From Phaeosaccion multiseriatum (taxonomy: Eukaryota > Ochrophyta, other classes), in contig OZ218952.1 in NCBI GenBank assembly GCA_965112735.1, forward strand, positions 3,596,001 to 3,660,000: a DNA stretch of 64,000 bases, given 5' to 3'. Numbering within the stretch: the first letter of the stretch is position 1; each line of letters begins with the position of its first letter. A model generated the notes under the pieces. The model was not told the origin of the DNA. It saw only the letters and a list, made by a program, of their open reading frames with translations, and did not search any database. Position numbers and translations under genes: made by a program. Positions 1 to 11,854 of this stretch are shown here, piece after piece.

Positions 1-167
1 ACCCATACAATACAAACGAAAAAGGCAAAGGTGATTTGTGGAGAGGTGGGAAGAGGGCATTTGATGGTGTGGACGCTTGGAGGAAAGACATTGGCCGCCT
101 GTCGAATCTTACGGCAAGTGTGACCACAACTCAAGGCGACACTGATGCTGATGCTGATGCTGCTTAC

Positions 168-736
168 GTTACTCTAGGGGCGACCGCCGTCGATCCATCT
201 GCATTGACGGTAGTGACGGTGGAGGTTGTGTACATGGGAAGCGATACGAACATCTGAGACAGACGGGGCGGGGATGCAAAGGGTGGGGTGGGAGGGAGCT
301 GAAGAAATTAGCCACAGCAAAAACCCATCTTTGTGATTGCAATGGGCCCTTATCCCCCTACTCTCACCTCCTCTTGCTCCTCGCGCCTCGGCCGGCCCCC
401 CTCTTCATCTTGTTGTTCCTCCACCGCTTTCCGAAGCCGCCTACTGCATCTCCTTGGCTGCCTATTGCCGCCTCCCTCTCCATCCACCAACTCCGACCCC
501 GTCTCTGGCCGGGCCCTGATTCTTTCCGCTCTTCTCCTCTTCGTCGCCGCAACCGCCCCTAACACAGCCGGCCGTCTGAGTAAGTCAAGTTCTTCCATCA
601 TCCTCGCATTCCGCTCCATGTTTCTTTGCCGCAAGACCACGATTTCGGGCACATGGTCAACATTGTCAGTTGCTGCTCTTGGTGCTGTTGCTATGGAAGC
701 CTCCGTAGTCTCCTCGGCTGCCATCTGAAGGGGCAT
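168..736 (-). CDS. 5' exons of an unrecognised basic protein (partial)
   Basis: Two exons can be followed before the gene leaves the window. Exon 1 runs from ATG 736 (or the second ATG at 724) to 368, ending at a donor GTGAGA in phase 0. A plausible exon 2 runs 253-168, after CTGTCTCAG and before GTAAGC. Exon 1 encodes a charged region with many Arg and Glu residues, including RQRNMERNARMMEEL and a RRCSRRLRK patch. The first motif loosely recalls the N-terminal helix of nuclear WD-repeat proteins such as CMR1/WDR76, but this is too weak for a name. Exon 2 would add a short Thr/Val-rich stretch. The remainder lies to the left of base 1. I do not recognise the family. Confidence 0.4.
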
Positions 737-949
737 GGATTGTACTAATTAATTAAAGATAATGAAAGAGTTTTCTGGCCATGGTCTCGCTGATGTGAAG
801 GGAGTAAAGGTGAATCGGTGAAGGTGTGAAAGGATTTGAAAGTTTGTCTAAAAGTAATGTCTCAGGTGGTGAGCCAAACGACGTCGCCATTTGTCCCTGT
901 GATCTGGTGATTATCGTTGATGTCTCCATCGCTCTTCGGCTCCAGCAGG

Positions 950-1190
950 CAGGGCTTCTCTGGGCCTGGCCCCCCGATAAGCAGAAGCCTGAAGCGGCCT
1001 GCGGCCGAAAGCAAGAAGCCCGGGGCTGGCCTGCGGCCAGTAGCCTGCATAATCTCCCCCCCCCCCCCCCTGAGCCCCCCTGAGAAGCCTAAAGCCCAGA
1101 CTGCTGGCCTGCGGCCAGAAGCCCGAAGCCTGGAGGGGGCTATGGCCCAGAAGCCCGGAGCCCGAGAAGCCCTGCCTGGAGCCGACGCTC
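950..1190. repeat. Degenerate GC-rich repeat, unit near CTGCGGCCAGAAGCCCG
   Basis: Variants of GGCCTGCGGCC followed by AGAAGCC or GAAGCC occur about eight times, broken by a C-run at 1061-1078. The stretch from 737 to 1205 otherwise holds no convincing gene. Its ORFs on both strands are by-products of the repeat. Confidence 0.55.
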
Positions 1191-1205
1191 TTCCTTTTCT
1201 TCAAC

Positions 1206-1343
1206 ACCCTGCTTCTCCTGCAAATATACCAGCACCGCGGGCTTGAGAACGCTGACGCCGTCCTCACTGCCCTGGCCTCGGCCTATGATGACCTTGATCT
1301 CAGCCCCCGACTTCGCCTCTGAGAGCACGAAGCGCTGCCTCGC
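1206..1343 (-). pseudogene. Orphan Smr-domain fragment copied from a PPR-SMR gene
   Basis: The minus-strand translation contains FVLSEAKSGAEIKVIIGRG and SEDGVSVLKPAVLVYLQE. These match, almost residue for residue, the C-terminal Smr domain of the PPR-SMR gene at 39091-41424 (HVLSEAKSGAEIKVITGRG, SEDGVSVLKPVVLAYLQE). DNA similarity starts near the codons before VLSEAKSG and stops after YLQE. No PPR motifs and no DLH motif accompany it, so it is a truncated duplicate rather than a gene. It lies about 100 bases downstream of the stop codon of the GT8 gene. Confidence 0.75.
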
Positions 1344-1444
1344 TCGAGTGACAGGGCCAGTTTGCGCTTCAGTTTCGTCCCTCTTCGAATGGGTCGACTG
1401 TTCTTTCGTCTCGCCTCTCAGCTCTGTGCGTACTCTGCTCTCTT

Positions 1445-4400
1445 TCATTCCGCCCACGCTGGCCGGCCTGCGTCTCTACTACCGAGCCCCCATCTTTGGC
1501 CGTTCATATGATTACCCACATGACTACTGGTACCACAGCTACCGCTGCTGCTGCTACCGAGCGAAGTGCAGACATAGGCGGACCACAGTAAGGGTAGCCG
1601 GGTGGATGCAAAGCACGCCAAGAAGGCCGTCGCCAAGAGCACCCCCAGGCCTCTCCCCACCATGGAGCTGATGGGAAGGCCGTTCAGGCCGCGGAGGTAG
1701 CTCTGCATGGAGAGCCATGCCAACGAGAGCGTCAGTACGGCGGCGTATAGTAAGCTCTCCTGCACCAGAGACGAAGCAAGACCCCCCGATCCTGACCCTG
1801 ACCCTGGCGCTTTCCCCCCCTCTCCTCCTGCTCCTCCTCCTCGTCTTCCTCGTCCTCCTCGTCCTCCTTCTCGTCCTGCGACCGCGTCGGCAAGCACGAG
1901 AAGCACACTGTCCTCCAGCCGCCCCTCCCTGGCCATTCGACTCGCCACCGCACACACAGCCTTGAGATAGGCTCCTCCTAACCCCAGTAGCGCCACAAAG
2001 GTCGTCCAGAAGAAGAGCAGCCAGCAGGCTGGGGGCGAGAGGGGCAGCCCACCCCGCCAGTAGGCCACTCGCTCGCGAACCGTCACCACACTGGCAAAGG
2101 CCACGCCGAGGGCGAGGAGGAGTGTGAGAAGGCCCATGGCGGTGTGGTACAGCTGGCCCGTCAGGGAGTACGGGTCGACCACACAAGGCCTGCGCCGCCG
2201 GGACTGCTGCGGGTGTATCACCAATTGCTGCGGCTGCTGCTGCACAGAATGGTTCTGATGATGTGGTAGCTGATACTGCTGTTGCTGCTGCTTCTGCTGC
2301 TGCTGCTGCTGTTGCTGCTGCCGCTGCTGCTGTTGTTGTTGCTGCTGTTGCTGCCTTGTCCGATGGCTCCTGCCCCAGACCACTCCAGGCATGGTCATCC
2401 GATAGGCGCCGGACACCAACACCAGCCCCACCCGCGCTGCGCTGAGCCCCACCCTGCATATTCTCCCGACTGCCCTCGCGCCAAGGGCTCCTGTTATGGC
2501 GGCTGCACCTCGCCAGCCCCCAGCCACAGCAGGAGCCGCAGCCGCAGCAAGAGCCGCAGAAGGCCCTGCTCCTCCACCCCCTCCTCCTCCCGCTGCTACT
2601 GGTGCCTCCGCGTTGGTCCTCAATGCAATGCACAGACCTCGCCACAGCGTATAGGCAAAGAGGAGTGGCGGACCGATGCAAACCAGAGCGGAGACGACCC
2701 ACACCGACACGAGGGGTACGTGGTACGAAGAAGATGAAGCTACCGCTCTCTCCACACCACCCAACCCGCCAACGCCCCCACCCACGCCGGTGGCTATGCC
2801 TCCGGAGGGTGAGATTGTGTTGTAGGTGGCCTGCCACAGATCAACAAATGGCAGCAGCGGCAAACTCCACCACTGCCAGGGCTTGGCGGTCCCGAAGGTG
2901 TAGTGCAAGATACGCACTCGCTTGCGCTCCTGCCACGCCGGGGGTGCGTCCTCCATATGTTGTTGTACAGTCTTTTCATACGTAAATGCATGCATACGTA
3001 CATATGTACATGTATACATACATACATACATACATACATACATACATGATACATACGTACGTACCAAAAAGGAGGAGGGGATGGGAGAGACGGCGAGGGG
3101 GGAAGAGGTCGCCAGGGATGCGGTCAGTAAGTCAGTAGTGAGTCAGGCAGGCAGGCAGTCAGTTAGTCAGTCAGTCAGTCAGGCAGCCAGTCAGTCAAGC
3201 CAGCCAGACCGACGAGTGCGGAAGACAGGCAGGCGAATGGGTAAGACAAGGGGATGGTCTAGTGCAGAAGATGGGGCCACTGCGCAGTGGCAAACACGTG
3301 TGAAAAAACCATTCGCCTTCTGAAAACGCTTGCATTCCTTTCGAGGAGAGCTCAAGTGGCAGTGGGGGAGAGCGCGTTTCAAGTCGAGCAGGCCTGAGGC
3401 TGTTGCCATGGCCAAGAGGCGCAGGAAGATGTAGCGGGGTCAACGTCCGTAGGGGAGCTCTCCCTCTCTCTCTCTCTGTCTCTCTCTCTGTTGGTCTTGC
3501 TCTTCTTCTCTCACCTGCTCTCTCTTTTCCCCCTCTCTACCCCTCCCTTTTCTCTGTCCCTTTTCACTCTTTCTCTTTCTCTTTCCTCTCTGTCTTTCCC
3601 TCTCCTTCTCGCTCTCCTTCTCTTGTCACTCCCTTTCTCTTCCTCTCTAGACAACTCTATGCCTCGTACCTGCACGTCGCCGTTGACGAAGAGGAGGGGC
3701 CAATCGCCGTTATATCGCGTGGGCAACCTTTGGTCGACACGGTTCAAGCAAGAGCGTTAGTTGGCAGCATAACCAGGCCACAAGACCAAGGAAGGAGCAC
3801 AGGTCGTGAGGGCAAAGGACAGACCAGAGTGCCGAGTGGGGCGGGGGGGGGCATGACAAGGCCATCGATCGATACACGGAAAACACGCAGGCATTGCGGG
3901 CTAAGGACAAGCGTACAAAGAGAGAGGGTGGAGTAATGGGTTTATTTACCCCAAGACTCGTGGCAAAGGGCGGTAAGTAGGTAGGTATGTAGGTAGGTGG
4001 GTGGGTGGGTAGGGAGGTATGAAGTAGGTAGGTAGGTAGGTAGGTGGGAAGGCAGGTGGGTAGGTAGGTAGGTAGGCAGGTAGGTACGCAGGTCGGAAGG
4101 TAGGGAGGTAGGTAGGCAGGCAGGCAGGTAGGTAGGAAGGTAGGTAGGTAGGCAGTGAAGTTAACGGGGGGTGACAAGCCTGACCACCATGCGCCCACCT
4201 TCTACACTGCAGATCCGGTGTCGACGCTTCCTGCACCATCAACTGCTCCTCCTCCCGCTGCGTTGCATGCAGCGAAGAGAAGGGCTCGAAGAGAGGGCAC
4301 GCGGCGAAGTCCGGATAGTAGCTGTTGAAGAAGCCCTGATCCCCCCCCGTGTAACTGTCGAGCACGCCAAGTTTGCTCTGCATGTCCGTGTACCGTTCCA

Positions 4401-5497
4401 GAGACGGCGTTATGACGAGGGTGCCGCTGTTCAGCAGCTCGGAGTGGCGCATCACTGCGCAGAAACCCTCGCAGTCAAAGAGCTGTGTGGGGTGTGAGGG
4501 GGTGGTGGGGTGGAGGGGAGAGGAAGGGGAAAGAGGAAAATAAGGAACAGAAAGGGATTCATCAAGGGTAGGTCCGCAGAGGTAAGTAGGCCCAAATGGG
4601 ATGGTAACCGAAGGTACCCCTCGATAAATGTAGATGGCAACAGATGGTACCCAATGGTAAGTAAGTACCTCGTCGATGTTCTCGAGGATGAGCATGTCGC
4701 TGTCGAGGAAAACCACGCGCTGGTACTCCGTCATGGTGTACATCTTGAGCTTGGTATACACGTTGAGGAGGCGGCCCTGGAAGTGGTCGTTTGGGTTCAC
4801 CATCACGGAGACGGGCATCACCCTGTGTGTGTGTATTGGGGAGGAGGAGGAGGAGGAGGAGGAGGAGGAGGAGGAGGAGGGGGAGGAGAAGGGGGGGGAG
4901 GAAACGAGGAAATGAGGAAGGGTAGGGGGGGTGCGGGTGGGGGAGCTATTCGGAGAGGCGGAGAGACAGAGAGAAAGAGAGAGGGAGATGGGGACCCGAG
5001 CGTCGAGGTGTATTCAGCCAAAGCGCCACTCCGAGCCGCGCTGCCTCACTCCGATGAAAATCGACACGCCGCAGGTACAGACGGAGGCCGCGGCAGAAGT
5101 ATTCTCTATCTCCCATCTCCGCCGCCCCTCTCCCCTCTCTTCCACAGCCCAGATGCATGCGCGTGACGCTGAGCAGGTAGCCACAGCGTTCTCACCTCCA
5201 CCCGTCGGCCGCGAGCAGACTCCGGGCTTCTGCGGTCACGTCTGGGGTGACGAGGACCACCCGCTCTGCCTTGCTCTTCGTTCTCTCCAGGCTCCTCCCC
5301 AGCGCTCTCGTACCCTCCACGAAGTCGCTGTAGAGGAGAGTCATAAAAGCGTAGCGCGGGGAGGATGATGGATCCCCAACCGCACCGACGCCTCCAGCAG
5401 CAGCCGCCAAGCCGGGGCCGTCCCTCTGCACCAGCAAGGACCGACGGTGGTCATGCTCCTCCTCCTCCTCTTTCTCCTCCTCCTGATGCTGCTGCAT
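1445..5497 (-). CDS. GT8 glycosyltransferase with C-terminal membrane helices (inositol-phosphorylceramide glucuronosyltransferase-like)
   Basis: Five exons join in phase: 5497-5196, 4822-4669, 4482-4199, 3727-3670 and 2971-1445, giving 774 aa. The GT8/glycogenin-like fold is clear. It opens with AFMTLLYSDFVEGTRALGRS, followed by the DxD metal motif in VVFLDSDMLIL, then ELLNSGTLVI, GGDQGFFNSYYPDF and ILHYTFGTAKPWQWW (about residues 287-301). About five hydrophobic helices follow (first ~352-376, then ~542-605 and two more near the end). This is the layout of plant PGSIP6/IPUT1, which adds glucuronate to inositol phosphorylceramide in the Golgi. Between helices 1 and 2 sits a poly-Gln tract (~473-498). 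No signal peptide is seen before the catalytic domain, so a further 5' exon is possible. It is divergently paired with the TPR/R3H gene. Substrate is inferred from domain layout only. Confidence 0.85.
3970..4155. repeat. GGTA/GGCA tetranucleotide microsatellite
   Basis: Runs of GTAG and GCAG lie inside intron 3 of the GT8 gene (4198-3728). On the sense strand they read CCTA/CCTG, a pyrimidine-rich tract upstream of the 3' splice site. Intron 4 (3669-2972) also holds CAGT repeats near 3124-3200 and CATA repeats near 3000-3060. Confidence 0.8.
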
Positions 5498-5639
5498 CTC
5501 TTGCCCGCGAGTGAGCGAGTGAATCGGAGACTCGATCTCGAAGGAGTGTGCTATACAGAACTACATTACATATTATACTACACCCAGAGGACATGTATAC
5601 ATTAGAAGGGGAATTGGAATCGTGCTTGAGGAGTTGGTT
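5498..5639. promoter_or_regulatory. Putative bidirectional promoter, GT8 / TPR-R3H pair
   Basis: Only 142 bases separate the first ATG of the minus-strand GT8 gene from the first in-frame ATG of the plus-strand TPR gene. The stretch is more AT-rich than its surroundings, with ATATTATACTACACC near 5569-5583. No element was recognised with certainty. Confidence 0.4.
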
Positions 5640-8600
5640 ATGCGATTTTTCACAGATGTGGCTGTACAGAGCTTATCGGGGGGAGGGCTCGCACGCGAAA
5701 ATAATACCGACAGGAGAGAGGTGGTAATGCAGGATCAGAATGGCACATTCGCTGGAGAGGCGCTCGAAATGGCGTTGCTGAAGGCCTCTCTCCTGGAATG
5801 CCAGCCTCACACGCAGCGCTTCATCCAGCCCCTGCTGAAGCTGGCAGCAGTGCAGCACATGCTCCTCGTCTTCAGCAAAGTACGTACAAGCAAGGGCCTA
5901 CAATGACCGACTGAAGTATTGAGCGGCGGCACATGCCTTTCTTTCTCGCCCTACTTCTCTTCCCCTGTTGAACTGACTCTCCCCTTCCACCCCCCGTGGC
6001 CGGCCCACCCGCCTCTCCTTCTTTTCCTAGCCCTGCTCACTCAACCCCCCTTCTCCAACGACCATCTCCCTCCCTCCCTCCTTCTCCCCTCCCCCCCTTT
6101 TGCCACCCAGGATACATCAAAGTCTCTGGAAGAGTGGATTTGGGACCCTATCGCTCACGAGAAGCTTCAATACGCGAGAAGCATTGTCGAGGTGACGGGA
6201 GGTGAGTGGAGGGCGGGTGGAACTCTGACAATAAGGAGAGCGAGGGAGCGAGGATGACAAATGGCTTGAGTACTTGCCCGAACGATGAGTACCTCGGCAG
6301 GTAGAGAAGCAGAAGATCGTGCTCCATGGAAGCCACATCCGAGCTGCTTGTCTTGTTCGCTCGGGGGGGGGGGGGTGCCAATGGCGTCCCCTCCCGCCTC
6401 TTCCCTCTCCCCCCATCATCCTTCTGCACTTCCTAGTACACTGTTCACTACTACTTCATGCCTGTCAGCCTCACCTGACCCAATCCACCCTCCCCCCCGC
6501 GGCCCTACTTGGAGCTCCTGCTTGCACTACACCTAGTACCCACTTACAAACTAACATTACCTAACATTACCTAACTACCTCGTGTCCAAGGCGAGGAGGG
6601 GGCTCTCGGAGCGCCGTTCGTCCAACAGCTGAAGGATTTGAGCGACGGCAAACTCGAAGGTCCCGCCCTGGGGAGAGTCCTTGGCGTACCACCACCTCCT
6701 GCTGGAGAGTCACCAACTGCTGCAGGTGGGGCTGCTGAGGCTGCTGCTCCGGCTTCTTCGGGAGGGGTTGAGGAGGGGTGGGGCATCCCAGACCCGAGAC
6801 CAGCAGCAGGAGAAGGAGAAGAGGACGGCTTGGGGGGGTGGAGCCAGCGAGCAGAGGAGGAGGAGGAGGAGGAGGAGGAGGAGGAGGAGGAGGAAGACGA
6901 GGGAGGACAGACGGGAGAGGCAGCGGAGGGGCGACAAGCGCGGAGGGAGGCAGCGCAGGCAGAGCAGCGGCTGAACAAGCTCTTGGTACAAGTGGAGGGT
7001 CTGCGGAGTGAAGGGGGGGAACTCATGGCCAAGAGAGAGTACAAGTACGCAGCGCAAAGCTTCGATCGGGCAGGGGAGATGCTGGCAGAGGTCAAGGCCG
7101 TGTCTGTGGAGGCCCAACAGGCGATCAACGGCGCCAAGTTGGGGTGTTGGACCAACGCGGCAATGGCGGCATGCAAGGATAAGGATTTCAGTTTGGGAGT
7201 AGCGTTGTGCACTCGGGCCCTGAAGGAGTGCTGCGGAGGGGAGGAGGAGGAGGGGGAGGGGGAAGGGGGAGGGAAGGAGGGGGAGGAGCAGAGGGAGGAG
7301 GGAGTGAAGGGGGAGGCGGGCGAAATGGAGCAAGGGGAAGTAACAGGACGAGCAGGCGACGGTGTTGGTGGCGGTGAGGTTGATACGGCTGCTGTGAGTG
7401 GGCTGAGGGCGTGGTTCTGGAGGGCAAAGGCCAAAATCGGACTGCGGATGTACGATGCCGCTCTGCAAGATCTGCAGGTTAGTACGGACTCACCCCCACT
7501 CTCACCTTTACCCACCCTCACCCTCACCCTCACCCTCACTCTCACCCTCACTCTCACCCTCACCCTCACCCTCACTCACCCTCATCCTCACCCTCACCCT
7601 CACTCTCACTCTTGCCCTCATGCTCACCCTCACTCTCATCCTCACCCTCAAACTCACCCTCTCCTCACCCCCACCCTCACCCTCAAACCTCACCCTCAAA
7701 CCTCACCCTCACCCTCAAACCTGGCCCTCTTCCCCACCCTCACCCTCAACCTCATCCTCAAACTCACCTTCACATGCCCATACGCTTGCCCATACGCCTC
7801 ACCCTCACCTCGCCCCATATCATCCTCTCTCACCTGCCTGCCCATATGCCTGCCCATATGCCTGCCCATATGCCTGTCCGTATGCCTGCCCATACGCCTG
7901 CCCATATGCCTACCCATATGCCTGCCCATATGCCTGCCCCTATGCCTGCCCATATGCCTGCCCATATGCCCCACCCTCATCTGCCTGTTTACCTGCCGTT
8001 ACGCCTGCCCATATGCCTGCCCATACCCTCCTGAAGCTGGCACACGAATCCGACCCTCTTGACGAGGAAATAGACGTGCTAAGGCGACGTGTGATGCTTA
8101 AGCTGAGGCAGCTCAAGGAGGGCAGGGCCAAGGCACACGTGGACAAGGGGGAGAGGGACGAAAGGGAGGGGAGGGAGAAGGACGAGCAAAGGCGGATGAA
8201 GGAGGAGGACGACCTTGGTATGTATGCGTATGTGTGCGTACGTGTGGTCTGTCTCTCATGCGACGACCGCGACCTGCTGGCTCGGCGTCACCTCCTCTCA
8301 CCCTCTCACCCACTTTTCTCCCATCCACTACCATCCCCCTCCCACCCTCTCCCCCTCCTCTCCCCCATCCACTGCCATACTCTCCCTTCCTTTCTTCCAC
8401 GTCTTCGTGGAACTCTCTGCGGCACACACTTCTCTTCCGCATCCACGGCCATCCACTGCCATCGGCCACCATCCCCTACCATTCAACCACCTAGTGCCCG
8501 TAACCTCCTTGATACTCCGCTTGGGTCTGGTTCTGGTTTTTGCTGCCCCCCCCCCCCCCCCCCCTTCCCTTCGCATCTCGTGTTGTTCCATTCCATAGCG

Positions 8601-11600
8601 TGGGTGCCCCCCCGACCCCCGACCCTGAGGGACAGCCCCAAGACCGCGACAATGCTCCTTAACGAGTGGGGCATGAAGGGAAAGTTCCACATTGGCACAC
8701 GCATCACGTCAGTGGGGGGGGGGCAGGGAGGGCCGTTTCAGTGTGTTTACTCGCTCAGGAACAAGGTGAGGGGGGAGAGGATGGGGACCGGGGAGGAGGA
8801 GGAGGGGGGGGAGGAGGAGCAGCAGCAGCAGCAGGAGGAGGAGGAGGAGTGAGGAGGTTCGAAATACCTCTCACATCACTAATCGCTCTTCTTACTACTA
8901 CCACCCTTGTATCCCCAACTGCCCTACTTCAACACAGATGACCGCCTCCGGAGAGGGCCCCTCCATGAAGGTTGCAAAGCACGAGGCCTCCGCCAAGCTC
9001 CTAACGGCCGCTGCCAAGCTCTGGAACGACAGTTACAGAAACCACGCTGACCTGGCCCGAAGGGATGCCCCGGGGGGGCTCATCGACCTCTTGCAGATGC
9101 AACCTTCGTTGACTTACAAAGAGGCGGCAGAGGAGAGGGCGCGGGTGGTGGCGGCGGCGGCAGGGGGGGGCGGAGGAGGCACTGAGGGGGGCGTGTCGGA
9201 AGGGTTCGAGGCGTATGCTCAGGCTTGGATTGACGTGGTGTCGGGCCAAGGGTGAGTGGTGGGCGAAGGGCAAGGCGGTGTGTATGTGTGTGTGTGTGCG
9301 AGCGTGTGTGTGTGCGTGCGCGTGTGCTCACGATCTAAAGGGGTGAGGGTGGTGGTCAATATTTCATTCACGGTACCGTGCTGTGTCAGGCAAGTGAGTC
9401 GCCTCTTATGTTTGTCTCTCTCTCTTCCTCCCTCCCTTCCCCATCCACATCCTCTGCCATCCATCCATCCCTCCCCTCTCCATCCACTGCCATCCCCGAT
9501 CCCCCCACCTCAGTGCGGACACGCTCTTCTTCCCTGCCTCTCTGAGCAAGAAGGAGCGGCACCGCCTCCACGAGTTATCGCAGCTGCAAGAGAGCCCAGA
9601 GCTTTTGTCAAAGTCCTCTTCGTAAGTGGCCAAGAGGAGGGAGGGAGGAGGAGAGGGAGGAGGAGGAGGAGGAGGAGAGAGAGGGAGGGGGAAGTGAGGG
9701 CGGGGAGGGAGGGAGGGAGGGAGGGAGGGAAGAAGGGAGGGAGGGTAGCTGCAAGAAAGCCCAGAGCTTTTATCAAAGTCCCCCTTCGTAAGCGACCAAG
9801 AGGAGGGAGCGAATCTTTTGCGTACATAGTCTCTCTCTTTGGCCCCGCCTCACAACCTCGTCCCTCTTGCCCCTCCCCCCCACCCTCCCTCCCCCTTCCT
9901 CCCTGTGTATCACCAACAGCTCAAGGGGCGCGAGGTCCATCTGTGTGATGAAGCGCAGCATCATGACTGGGCTCAGTGCCCTGGAGGAGGGCGCGCGTGA
10001 CCCCATCACGTTGGTAATCCCCTCCTCCTCCAACTCTCCTCTCTGCCTCCCCACCGACCTTCCCTCGCTCGAGTCCATCCGCCGGCAGAAGGAGGAAGAC
10101 TCCGCCATCAAACAGCTTACCGCTACCGCAAACGAAGCTGCTCCTACCCTTTCTGCGAGTATCCCTCCTGTTGCTAGCTCTTCTCCTCCTCCTCCTGCTA
10201 CTACTACTACTACTACTACTACTATTACTACTACGCCCACTACTCAGCAAGGCAGCGGAGCGGGCGAGGTCGAGGCTCGGACAGGGGCAGGGGATGGCGC
10301 AAAAGTAGCGATGGAGGCAAAGGGAGCAGCAATGGCAGCGACAAGGGCAGGGGGTGGGGGTGGCGGTGCCGGGGGCGTGTCGGAGGCGTTTGAGGCGTAT
10401 GCGCAGGCTTGGATTGACATGGTGTCGGGCGAACGGTGAGTGACTGGGGAGGTGTGTGTGTTGCATGTGTGCGTTTGTACATGTCTGTGTGTGTGTGCGT
10501 GTGTGTGCGTGCGTGTGTGTGTGTGCGTGTGTGTGCGTGTGTGTGTGCGTGTGCGTGTGTGTGCGTGTGTGTGTGTGCGTGTGTGTGCGTGTGTGTGTGC
10601 GTTTGTACATGTGTGTGCAAGTGCGCGCGTGTGTCTGCGTCTGTGTTTGTGTGTGTGCGTGTGTGTGTGCGTGTGTATCTGTGTGTGTGCGTGTATGTGC
10701 GTGCATGCTCAATCCAAAGTATGTGTGGGTGGTGGTTCTATGGGCAATATTTCAGTCCCGGTACGCTTCAGTGTAAGGCAGCATGGCACTATCCCCTCTT
10801 TTATGCCTCTCTCCCTCCCCATCAACTGCCACCCCCCTACCTCTCCCGTCGACTGCCATCCACCTCCCTCCCTATCCACTGCCATCGATCCATCCCTTCC
10901 CTCCCCATCCACTGCCATCCCCCATCCCCCCCACCTCAGTGCGGACACGCTCTTCTTCCCTGCCTCTCTGAGCAAGAAGGAGCGGCACCGCCTCCACGAG
11001 TTATCGCAGCTTCAAGAGAGCCCAGAGCTTTTGTCAAAGTCCTCTTCGTAAGTGGCCAAGAGGAGGGAGGGAGGGAGAGAGGGAGGAGGAGGAGGAGGAG
11101 AGAGAGGGAGGGGGAAGTGAGGGCGGGGAGGGAGGAAGGGAGGGCGGGGAGGGAGGAAGGGAGGGAGGGAGGGAGGGAGGGAGGGAGGGAGGGAGGGAGG
11201 GAGGGAGCTGCATGGGAGCCCAGAGCTTGTCTCGAAGTCGTCTCTGTAAGTGACTGAGGGACGTGGGGAGGGAGATCGATGTATGGCTCCGACCTCGTCT
11301 CTCGACTCCGATTCCTAAACCTTTTGCCAACACTCGCAAAGCCCGTCCTCACAACCTCGTCTCGTCCATCCCTTTTTCGCTCCCTCCCTCCCTCCCTCTC
11401 CCTCCCTTCCCCCCTCCCTCCCTCCCTCCCTCCCTCCCCCCCTCCCTCTCTCCCTCTCTCCCTCCCTCCCTCTCTCTCTCCCTCCTTCTCTCCCTCCCTC
11501 CCTCCCTCCATCCATCCCTCCCTCCTTTTTTCGCTCTCGCTCTCCCTCCCTCCCCCTTCCTCCCTGTGTATCACCAACAGCTCAAGGGGCGCGAGGTCCA

Positions 11601-11854
11601 TCTGTGTGATGAAGCGCAGCATCATGACTGGGCTCAGTGCCCTGGAGGAGGGCGCGCGTGACCCCATCACGTTGGTAATCCCCTCCTCCTCCAACTCTCC
11701 TCTCTGCCTCCCCACCGACCTTCCCTCGCTCGAGTCCATCCGGCGGCAGGAGGATACTGCTATTGCTACCACTATTCCTACTCCTCCTCCTACTACTACT
11801 ACTACTGCTGCTGCTACTACTACTGCTACCACTACTGCTTCTACTATTCAATAG
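5640..11854 (+). CDS. TPR + double-stranded-RNA-binding + tandem R3H protein
   Basis: Ten exons join in phase: 5640-5879, 6111-6201, 6591-7477, 8037-8217, 8599-8765, 8938-9251, 9514-9621, 9920-10435, 10940-11047 and 11581-11854, giving 961 aa. ATG 5727 is an alternative start. Exons 3-4 encode a Glu-rich linker and an FKBP-like TPR bundle ([55 protein letters not shown]). Exons 5-6 encode a dsRBD (~475-565; [24 protein letters not shown], then [18 protein letters not shown]). Exons 7-8 and 9-10 each encode an R3H domain with the R-x3-H core ([11 protein letters not shown]) and [10 protein letters not shown]. The N-terminal ~110 aa are unrecognised. RNA or single-stranded nucleic-acid binding is inferred from the domains. 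The second R3H copy ends at TAG after a Thr/Ala tract, where copy 1 reads on. Confidence 0.8.
7500..7985 (+). repeat. Intronic CACCCT and GCCCATATGCCT repeats
   Basis: Intron 3 of the TPR/R3H gene (7478-8036) is almost wholly repeat. CACCCT units fill 7504-7745, then a 12-bp unit GCCCATATGCCT recurs about twelve times at 7775-7985. The exons on either side join in phase 0 across it, so the long ORFs inside are not coding. Confidence 0.85.

Noticed and set aside
7455-8852. Long ORF of 465 codons overlapping the TPR/R3H gene
   Set aside because: It reads through an intron made of CACCCT and GCCCATATG repeats. The real exons on both sides join in phase when this is spliced out.
10436-10776. ORFs rich in Cys-Val and His-Thr
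   Set aside because: These are translations of GT/CA microsatellites; the same applies at 20102-20728, 9219-9331 and 19435-19560.
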